From Promicromonospora sukumoe 327MFSha3.1 (lineage in GTDB: Bacteria > Actinomycetota > Actinomycetes > Actinomycetales > Cellulomonadaceae), in the NCBI RefSeq assembly GCF_000385135.1, contig NZ_ARQM01000010.1, positions 1,984,001 through 2,048,000 of the forward strand: 64,000 nt of DNA, written 5' to 3'. The position numbers were made by a program, and so were the translations under genes. The stretch's first letter is position 1. Each line of letters begins with the position of its first letter. Of the stretch, positions 58,435-64,000 are shown piece after piece. The notes beneath the pieces were generated by a model. That model saw nothing but the letters and a program-made list of their open reading frames with translations. It made no database searches and was not told where the DNA came from.

Positions 58435-58586
58435 CTGAGCGCCAGTTTCCTGAGCGCCAGTTTCGTGCGCACCAGCTCGTGCGCACGGGGCCGGACAGGT
58501 CGTCGTCCGGCGAGCCGCACGCTACCCGGGACCACTGACACAGGGCTTCGAAAGACGGGGCTTCGAAAGACGGGCTTCGAAAGACC
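58435..58586. repeat. Two tandem-repeat blocks between the zinc-ribbon gene and soxR
   Basis: ctgagcgccagtttc at 58435-58449 and 58450-58464; gcttcgaaagacggg-type units at 58545-58559, 58560-58573 and 58574-58586. The blocks lie just upstream of one gene and downstream of the soxR stop. Confidence 0.85.
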
Positions 58587-58596
58587 GCACTGCGCC

Positions 58597-59085
58597 TCAG
58601 GCGCCGTCCGACTCCAGTCCCTCGACCAGCAGCGTGCGCGGGCCGGGCCCGGCCTCGGCGAGCTCGTCGTGCGGGTTGGTGAGCGTGCACCGGCGCAGCG
58701 AGAGGCAGCCGCAGCCGATGCAGTCGGTGAGGTGGTCGCGCAGCCGGGACAGCTGCTCGATGCGAGCGTCGAGGTCGTCGTGCCAGGCCTGCGAGATGCG
58801 GCGCCAGTCCTTGGCGGTGGGCGTCCGGTCGCCGGGCAGGGTGGCCAGCGCGGCGCCGATGTCGGCGAGCGGGATCCCGACCCGCTGGGACACCCGGATG
58901 AACGCGACCCGCCGCAGCGTCTCGCGCCGGTAGCGCCGCTGGTTCCCGGAGGTGCGCCGGCTCGTGATCAGCCCCTTGCGCTCATAGAAGTGCAGCGCGG
59001 ACACCGCCACGCCGCTCCGGGCGGCGAGGTCACCGACAGTCAGCTCGTCTCGGTCCCACGGGATGGCAGGGTTGGGCGCTTCCAT
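58597..59085 (-). CDS. soxR: Redox-sensing MerR regulator SoxR
   Basis: 162 residues. The MerR domain reads [20 protein letters not shown] then [18 protein letters not shown]. The 2Fe-2S ligand motif [12 protein letters not shown] (CX2CXCX5C) is complete. SoxR is activated by redox-cycling compounds; in actinobacteria it commonly controls oxidoreductases and exporters. The divergent oxidoreductase-MFS operon has a SoxR box, so it is the probable target. Six 14-bp repeats precede its start. Confidence 0.95.
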   Translation of the reverse strand: MEAPNPAIPWDRDELTVGDLAARSGVAVSALHFYERKGLITSRRTSGNQRRYRRETLRRVAFIRVSQRVGIPLADIGAALATLPGDRTPTAKDWRRISQAWHDDLDARIEQLSRLRDHLTDCIGCGCLSLRRCTLTNPHDELAEAGPGPRTLLVEGLESDGA

Positions 59086-59110
59086 GTCTGGCCTCCACGG
59101 CTCACGATTA

Positions 59111-59196
59111 GCTTGGTGCTCAGGGCTTGGTGCTCAGGGCTTGGTGCCCAGGGGCTTGGTATTCAGGGCTTGGTGCTCAGGGGCTTGGTACTGGGG
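59111..59196. repeat. 14-15-bp tandem repeat (six copies) between soxR and its target
   Basis: Units based on gcttggtgctcagg at 59111, 59125, 59139, 59154, 59168 and 59183, ending at 59196. They fill most of the 175-bp divergent gap on the soxR side of the SoxR box. Confidence 0.93.
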
Positions 59197-59226
59197 TCCG
59201 CCGACCGACGCGGCGTCGGCGTGTTG

Positions 59227-59246
59227 ACCTCAACTTTGGTTCAGGT
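59227..59246 (+). promoter_or_regulatory. SoxR box
   Basis: ACCTCAAC-TTTG-GTTCAGGT is a 20-bp palindrome with one mismatch, close to the SoxR consensus CCTCAAGTTAACTTGAGG. TTGACC (59224-59229) overlaps it as a -35, so the box lies in the promoter spacer, where SoxR acts. It is 14 bp before the oxidoreductase ATG. Confidence 0.75.
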
Positions 59247-59260
59247 TAAAGGATGAGCGC

Positions 59261-60364
59261 ATGGACGCGATCAGACACCACACCTTCGGGCCGCCGGAGG
59301 TCCTTCAGCTCGAGCAGATCCCGGACCCCACCCCCGGCCCCGGCGAGGTGCTCGTCGACGCGGTCGCGCACGGGGTGCACCTCCTGGACACCAGCCTCCG
59401 GCGCGGCGAGTCGGGCCCGCCGCTCCCCCTGCCCAGCCTCCCGACGGTCCCCGGCCGCGAGCTCGCGGGCACCATCTCCGCCGTCGGCCCCGGGGTCGAC
59501 GACGCGTGGGTCGGCCGGCCCGTGGCGGCGCACCTCGGCCCGGTGCCCGACGGCGGCGCGTACGCCAGGCGCGTCGTCGTCGGCGCGGGCAAGCTGCACG
59601 CCCTGCCCGACGGCGCCGACGGCGCTCCCCTCGACCCGGCCGACGCGATCACGATGATCGGCACCGGCCGGATGGCCGTCTACACGCTCGACATCGCGGC
59701 GGTGACGGCGGACGACGTCGTCGTCGTGACGGGCGCCGCGGGCGGGCTCGGCACGCTGTTCGTGCAGGAGGCACTGCGCCAGGGTGCGCGCGTCGTCGCG
59801 CTCGCCGGCGGGGCCGCGAAGCTGAAGGTGCTGGGCGAGCTGCTGCGAGGCGCGGCGTTGCAGGATGAGGCGATGCCGGGAACGGACGGGCTCGCCCTGG
59901 TCGACTACTCCACTCCCGGCTGGCTGGACGAGGCCCGGTCGGCGGTCGGCGCCGCCGGGGCGACCCTCGTGTTCGACGGCGTGGGCGGAGACCTCGGGAC
60001 GGCGGCGACGAGCCTGCTGCGCGGGGTGGACGGCGCGGGCTCGGGCTCGGGCGCGGAGCCGGTCACGGAGCCGGGCGCGGCCCCGGTCCGGCTCGTCGCG
60101 TACGGCTGGGCCTCCGGCACGGCCAACCGGTACACGTCCTGGGCTGAGGACGACCGGATCGAGTCGCCGCTTGAGGTGCGCTACGCCGTCGGGCCGGATG
60201 CGCCGCCGATGGGCGACCAGCGGCCGTACCAGGAACGCGCACTGGCGCTGGCGGCGTCGGACCGCTGGCGGGTGGCGACGCACCGCGTGCCGTTCGCGGA
60301 GGCCGCACGCGCTCATCGCGAGCTCGAGGAGCGCCGCACGACCGGCAAGGTGGTGCTGGTGTGA
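59261..60364 (+). CDS. Zinc-type (MDR) NADPH:quinone oxidoreductase-like protein
   Basis: 367 residues. The GroES-like N-domain reads HHTFGPPEVLQLEQIPDPTP and VPGRELAGTISAVGPGVDD; the cofactor fold shows VVVVTGAAGGLGTLFVQEAL. The structural zinc cysteines are missing, typical of the quinone-reductase branch. AAAGGA lies 7 nt upstream of the ATG. With a SoxR box upstream it likely detoxifies quinones or similar redox compounds. The next gene overlaps by 4 bp. Confidence 0.9.
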   Translation: MDAIRHHTFGPPEVLQLEQIPDPTPGPGEVLVDAVAHGVHLLDTSLRRGESGPPLPLPSLPTVPGRELAGTISAVGPGVDDAWVGRPVAAHLGPVPDGGAYARRVVVGAGKLHALPDGADGAPLDPADAITMIGTGRMAVYTLDIAAVTADDVVVVTGAAGGLGTLFVQEALRQGARVVALAGGAAKLKVLGELLRGAALQDEAMPGTDGLALVDYSTPGWLDEARSAVGAAGATLVFDGVGGDLGTAATSLLRGVDGAGSGSGAEPVTEPGAAPVRLVAYGWASGTANRYTSWAEDDRIESPLEVRYAVGPDAPPMGDQRPYQERALALAASDRWRVATHRVPFAEAARAHRELEERRTTGKVVLV

Positions 60365-62055
60365 CCGCGGAGGTGTCAGCAGAACAGTCGGCCCCGCGGC
60401 CGGGCGCAGAGGCGGGCACGCCGTCCGGCGCCCAGCCGGACGCGCAGCCCGGCGCCCTCAGTCCCGGCGGACAGCGCCTCGTGCTGATCGGGATGGTCGC
60501 GCTCTGCTCCCTCGGCGCGTTCGAGGCCCTGGCCGTGGCGACGGCGATGCCCACCATCGCCGTCGACCTGGACGGGCTGCGGCACTACACGTTCGCCTTC
60601 GCGGTGGTCTTCGCCACCAGCGTGGTCGGCATGCTCACCGCGGGACGCTGGTGCGACCGCACCGGGCCGACGCCGGCGATGTGGACCGGCGTGGCACTGT
60701 TCGTCGTCGGGCTCGTCGTGGCCGGGACCGCGACCGGGATGGGCGCCCTGATCGCGGGGCGCGCGGTGCAGGGTGTCGGCAGCGGGCTGTTCGGCGTCGC
60801 GCTGTACGTGCTGGTGGCGCGAGTGTTCGCCCCCGAACGCCGCCCCGCGGTGTTCTCGGCGTTCGCCGCCGCGTGGGTGGTCCCCGCGATCGTGGGACCG
60901 GGGCTGGCCGGGCTCGTCGTCGACCACCTGGGCTGGCGCTGGGTCTTCCTCGGCGCCGCGGCGCTCACGATCCCGGCGGCGATCCTGATGCGCCCGGGCC
61001 TGACGGCCGCGCACGGCGAGGGACGCGCGGCAGCCGAGGGCGCACCTGGGAACGGTGTGGGCGGAGACGCTGGCGACAGGGACATGGGTGACGGGGACGC
61101 TCGAGAGGGGGTGGTCGCGGCCGGCAGCGCGGTTGCGGCTGGCGGTGCGGTCGCGGCTGGCGAAGCGGTCGCGGCCGACGGTGGCGCCTTGCGCGGTGGG
61201 GCCACGATCGGCGAGGAACAGATCACCGACGGCGCATCCGGGCGTGGCATATCCGGGCGCGGCACATCCTGGCACGGCGCTTCCGACCCCAGCGATTCCG
61301 GGCTCGGCGGGGAGAGCCCCGGGACGCCCGGCCTCGGCGCGGCTGTCGCCAGCGAGCCCGGCGGTGCTGCTCCTGGTGCGGAGACGCGGGGACCCGGGAT
61401 CGACCAGACCGAGCGCCCCGTGGCGCACGCGCTGCACCTGGCCCTGGCCGTCCTGCGCGCGGGACGCGGTCTGCCCGCCGTCGTGTCGGTGCGAGCGCTG
61501 GTGTCGGCGGCATTCACGGGCGCCGAGGTGCTGCTCCCGCTGCTGCTCGTCCACGAGCGGCAGCTGAGCCCGGGCGGCGCCGGGCTGATCCTCACCGTGG
61601 GGGCGCTCGGCTGGTCGGGCGCGTCATGGGTGCGCGGACGCAACCTGCTGCACCTGAGCCACACCGGATATGTGCGGTTGGGCGGCGGACTGCTCGCCCT
61701 CGGCATGGTCGGCGCGGCCCTCCTCGTGCTGCCGGACGTCCCGGCGGGCGTCGGCATGGCGTTCTGGGTGCTCTCGGGCAGCGGTATGGGCCTGGTGTAT
61801 CCGACGCTGTCGGTCCTCACGCTCGAGCTGGCACCACCGCACGAGCACGGGTCGGCCTCGTCGGCCCTCCAGGTGGCCGACGCCGTCGCAGCCGCCATCG
61901 CGTCCTCCGCGACGGGCGCGCTGCTCTGGGCCCTGTACGACGTCGCGGGCCTGCCCGCGTACGCGGTCGTCCTGGGGCTCACGGGGCTGCTGGCTGCTGC
62001 AGCCTTGGCCCTGGCGGGGCGGACCCAGGTCCGGGTGGCGCCCGTGGCGTCCTGA
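60361..62055 (+). CDS. MFS transporter with a long central loop
   Basis: 564 residues from a GTG overlapping the preceding TGA. Twelve hydrophobic helices are split by an extended loop at ~220-353, rich in Gly/Ala and encoded by 18-bp (61114-61167) and ~15-bp (61240-61290) tandem repeats. Motif A-like sequence AGRWCDRTGPTPAMW is seen. Likely an exporter of redox-active compounds, given the SoxR box of its operon (inference). Confidence 0.88.
   Translation: MTAEVSAEQSAPRPGAEAGTPSGAQPDAQPGALSPGGQRLVLIGMVALCSLGAFEALAVATAMPTIAVDLDGLRHYTFAFAVVFATSVVGMLTAGRWCDRTGPTPAMWTGVALFVVGLVVAGTATGMGALIAGRAVQGVGSGLFGVALYVLVARVFAPERRPAVFSAFAAAWVVPAIVGPGLAGLVVDHLGWRWVFLGAAALTIPAAILMRPGLTAAHGEGRAAAEGAPGNGVGGDAGDRDMGDGDAREGVVAAGSAVAAGGAVAAGEAVAADGGALRGGATIGEEQITDGASGRGISGRGTSWHGASDPSDSGLGGESPGTPGLGAAVASEPGGAAPGAETRGPGIDQTERPVAHALHLALAVLRAGRGLPAVVSVRALVSAAFTGAEVLLPLLLVHERQLSPGGAGLILTVGALGWSGASWVRGRNLLHLSHTGYVRLGGGLLALGMVGAALLVLPDVPAGVGMAFWVLSGSGMGLVYPTLSVLTLELAPPHEHGSASSALQVADAVAAAIASSATGALLWALYDVAGLPAYAVVLGLTGLLAAAALALAGRTQVRVAPVAS
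61114..61181. repeat. 18-bp tandem repeat in the MFS central loop
   Basis: gtcgcggctggcgaagcg-like units at 61114, 61132 and 61150, with a partial unit from 61168; in frame, encoding AVAAGG-type repeats. Confidence 0.82.
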
Positions 62056-62334
62056 CCAAGGTCTCCGGAAGCGCCCGAGCGTGCGAGGTGACGGCCACCG
62101 TGTGGGCCGTGGCTGGCACCGGACGGGTCATGACAGACCAACTTGGGTAGGTCGGGCTGTGATCCGGCCGGCGCCGGCCGTCGTTGTGACAGCAGCGACG
62201 GCGGCGCGTCGGAATCGGGCGCCGAGGCCGGGAAGAACCGGACCTCGGTCCGGTCGACCGGGCCGCGACCCCAGTCGGGTCGTGGCCCGGTCGGGCCCGG
62301 TCGGTCGGATCGTGGTGCGGTCGGGTCGTGGTGG
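62056..62334. other. Intergenic gap with low-complexity cggtcggg repeats
   Basis: 279 bp between convergent genes. No credible ORF. The right part (62240-62334) is filled with ggtcgggtcgtgg-like short repeats. No perfect terminator was seen. Confidence 0.5.
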
Positions 62335-64000
62335 TCATGCGGCTGCGGCCGGTGGTGTGCCGGTCGGGTCGTCGGGCAGGCCGTAGCCCGGGGCCGGCTC
62401 CAGGGGTTCGGGCAGGCCGATCCGGCGGCCGCGGGCGTCGGTGAACACCCATCCCGTCTCCAGCAGCACCCCCACCGTCGTGGTGGTGGTGGGTTTGCCG
62501 GCCCAGTGCATCGTGATGCCTCGGGTATCGACCAGTTGATGATGGAACCAGCACAACAACGCACTGTTGGAGACCGAGGTGTCGCCACCGTCGGCCCAGT
62601 GCGTGACCGCGTGATGCACCTCGCACCGCGACGGCGGCTGATCACACCCCGGGAACACGCAATGCCCGTCACGGGCGATGACCGCCTGACGCATCTGCCC
62701 TGACACCGTCCGCTGCGCCCGCCCCACATCCAGCACCGCACCATCGGGACCGAACACGACCCGCGTCACCGCACTGTCACACGCCAACCTCCGCAACAAC
62801 CCGCGCGGGACCCGGCCACCGGACTCGGTGAACACCGCACCACCCGAACCCAGCAAGCCCGACCCGACAACCGAAACCGAACCAGCACCAGCACCAGCAC
62901 CAGCACCAGCACCAGCACCAGCACCAGCACCAGCACCAGGCATGCTCGACCCACCGGGCAGACCCGGCCAACCCGCGGTCCCGGTGGAAGGCGCCGTCCC
63001 TGTCGCGCCAGCAGGCGTCACCGAACCCGGCTTGGAGCTGCCGGCGCCCGACGCACCAGGCCCACCCACCCGGGCACCCTTCCCGGGGCGGCCCGACCGC
63101 GTTCTCCTCTCCGGGACCGCCTGCCCGCAGGTCAGGCACGACCCGTCCCGGGTCCGCGTGACCTGAGCGACCAGCTCCGACCAGGACACCGTCACGTTCA
63201 GATGCGGTGGGATCGCCGCACCCGGGGAGACCAGGTTCGCGTCCAGGGTCAGACGCGCCAGGTCCGCCAGACCCTGCGCCCGACGCTGCCCAGGGCTCCG
63301 GTCCTCCCCCGCGGCCGGGGCACCGATCAGTGCGGTGATCGCGGTGGAGAGCAGCAGGCCGTGCTCGTCCGTCAGGAAGCCCGCGACGTGGTAACCACCC
63401 AGCGTCTTGGACACGTCCAGGAACTCACCCCGGGCGGCCTTGTCGTCCTGCACGTCGTCCGTGTCCGGGTCGGTCACCGTCGCGAACCGGCGCGCCACGA
63501 CCCGGAACTGGTCCGCGTTCAACACCGGTGCTTCACGCAGGACCAGGCCCTCACCCGTGACCAGGGTCCCGTCCGTGATCGCGGACTCGAGGACCTTCGT
63601 GATCTGGTCGCGGGTGCGGGTGCAGTCCGGGTCCTCGGACGGATCGGGCAGATCCACCGCAACGGTCTGCACGAACGCCTCCGGGGTGGTGGTCTCCCCC
63701 GTGCGGGTATCGACCAACCACGCCAGGGCATCCTCACGGGTGGGGCTGGTGGGCGCGACCTCGCTCATCACGCGGGCGTGGTCCACACCCAGGGTGCCCG
63801 CGACAAGACGGGTCCGCGTGACCGGGAGGGCCTGGGCCAGGCGGCGGGCCGTGGTCACGTCCCTGCGAGCCGTGGACGCGGCGATACCCTCGCGCAGGCG
63901 CAGCCAGGACGTGAACGTGCGGGACATGCCACCAGTGCGCCAGGAACCGTCGTCCTCGATCCGCGGCAGCACCGTGAAACGCACACCCTCCAACCGACCG
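62335..64000 (-). CDS. DUF222-type HNH endonuclease (5' end outside the window)
   Basis: At least 552 residues; the frame runs open through the right edge, so the start is probably missing (a TTG at 63993 is the first candidate inside). The DUF222 region includes FTSWLRLREGIAASTARRDV and GTLGVDHARVMSEV. The HNH nuclease motif is CVFPGCDQPPSRCEVHH with ALLCWFHHQLVD. A ~90-residue linker contains a GAGAGA run from a 6-bp repeat (62881-62940). Such genes are multicopy in actinobacteria; function is uncertain. Confidence 0.9.
   Translation of the reverse strand, partial: GRLEGVRFTVLPRIEDDGSWRTGGMSRTFTSWLRLREGIAASTARRDVTTARRLAQALPVTRTRLVAGTLGVDHARVMSEVAPTSPTREDALAWLVDTRTGETTTPEAFVQTVAVDLPDPSEDPDCTRTRDQITKVLESAITDGTLVTGEGLVLREAPVLNADQFRVVARRFATVTDPDTDDVQDDKAARGEFLDVSKTLGGYHVAGFLTDEHGLLLSTAITALIGAPAAGEDRSPGQRRAQGLADLARLTLDANLVSPGAAIPPHLNVTVSWSELVAQVTRTRDGSCLTCGQAVPERRTRSGRPGKGARVGGPGASGAGSSKPGSVTPAGATGTAPSTGTAGWPGLPGGSSMPGAGAGAGAGAGAGAGAGAGSVSVVGSGLLGSGGAVFTESGGRVPRGLLRRLACDSAVTRVVFGPDGAVLDVGRAQRTVSGQMRQAVIARDGHCVFPGCDQPPSRCEVHHAVTHWADGGDTSVSNSALLCWFHHQLVDTRGITMHWAGKPTTTTTVGVLLETGWVFTDARGRRIGLPEPLEPAPGYGLPDDPTGTPPAAAA
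62881..62940. repeat. Hexanucleotide tandem repeat in the HNH gene
   Basis: accagc is repeated about ten times without interruption, encoding the Gly-Ala run in the linker between the DUF222 and HNH domains. Confidence 0.95.

Noticed and set aside
59111-59196. Regular ~14-bp repeats that could suggest a CRISPR-like array
   Set aside because: Copies are directly adjacent with no spacers and there are no cas genes; it is a tandem repeat.
62881-62940. Hexanucleotide run considered as an assembly artefact
   Set aside because: It keeps the reading frame of the HNH gene and lies in a linker; similar repeat-derived linkers occur throughout the window.

Overview
The window is a high-GC, gene-dense actinobacterial chromosome segment. 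Its gene orders closely match mycobacterial and corynebacterial core loci: pgsA2–DUF881–sbp–DUF881–garA–ftsR–DUF151–MerR; pyrRBC–carAB–pyrF–mihF–gmk–rpoZ–coaBC–metK–priA–fmt–rsmB–rpe–rib; and aroQ–efp–nusB. Actinobacteria-specific markers include mihF, a helicase-less PriA, GarA/OdhI and a DUF222-HNH protein. Together with GC content and repeat style they suggest Micrococcales, perhaps Promicromonosporaceae or Cellulomonadaceae. The family is inference from memory and untested. Almost every gene is core and intact; no insertion sequence, prophage, tRNA, rRNA or CRISPR array was seen. Both window edges cut a gene.

Layout. 1-7.3 kb: a signalling cluster with a partial TIM-barrel-like protein, a degenerate histidine kinase, a receiver domain fused to a PIG-L deacetylase, a single-domain receiver behind a 14-codon leader ORF, and a large hybrid kinase overlapping a pyruvoyl-dependent arginine decarboxylase and an acetyltransferase. 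The divergent promoter region has four TCACC repeats spaced exactly 11 bp, like an actinobacterial PHO box. 7.4-10.6 kb: phospholipase D-type enzyme, MscS channel, metallo-hydrolase. 10.6-16.3 kb (minus strand): growth and cell-division regulators (MerR, DUF151, FtsR, GarA) and the membrane operon pgsA–DUF881–sbp–DUF881. 16.7-18.7 kb: DeaD helicase, closed by a strong terminator. 18.8-25.6 kb: PH protein, hisG/hisE, a lipoprotein, and the ribD-ribE-ribBA-ribH operon under an FMN riboswitch with a possible SD-sequestering hairpin.

25.6-31 kb: a NarL-type two-component system with a DUF2306 protein, rpe, and two membrane proteins. 31-42 kb (minus strand): rsmB, fmt, a membrane protein, HAD phosphatase, priA, metK, coaBC, rpoZ, gmk, mihF. 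42.2-51.7 kb: the complete UMP operon pyrR-pyrB-pyrC-(PH-like)-carA-carB-pyrF, with 1-4 bp overlaps at every junction and a PyrR-type loop in the leader. 51.9-54.2 kb: an apparently inserted ArsR/SRPBCC/MFS module. 54.3-57.7 kb: nusB, efp, a SatD pair with an operator array, and aroQ. 57.8-62 kb: a zinc-ribbon protein, SoxR, and a SoxR-box-controlled oxidoreductase/MFS operon. The right edge is a DUF222-HNH endonuclease.

Two themes cross gene boundaries. First, short (9-18 bp) tandem repeats lie in intergenic gaps and in the 3' ends or linkers of genes at about twenty places. Second, a palindromic element (core gtctcgacaggctcgacca) sits between hisE and hisG and has apparently been absorbed in frame into coaBC, and in variant form into a DUF881 gene.
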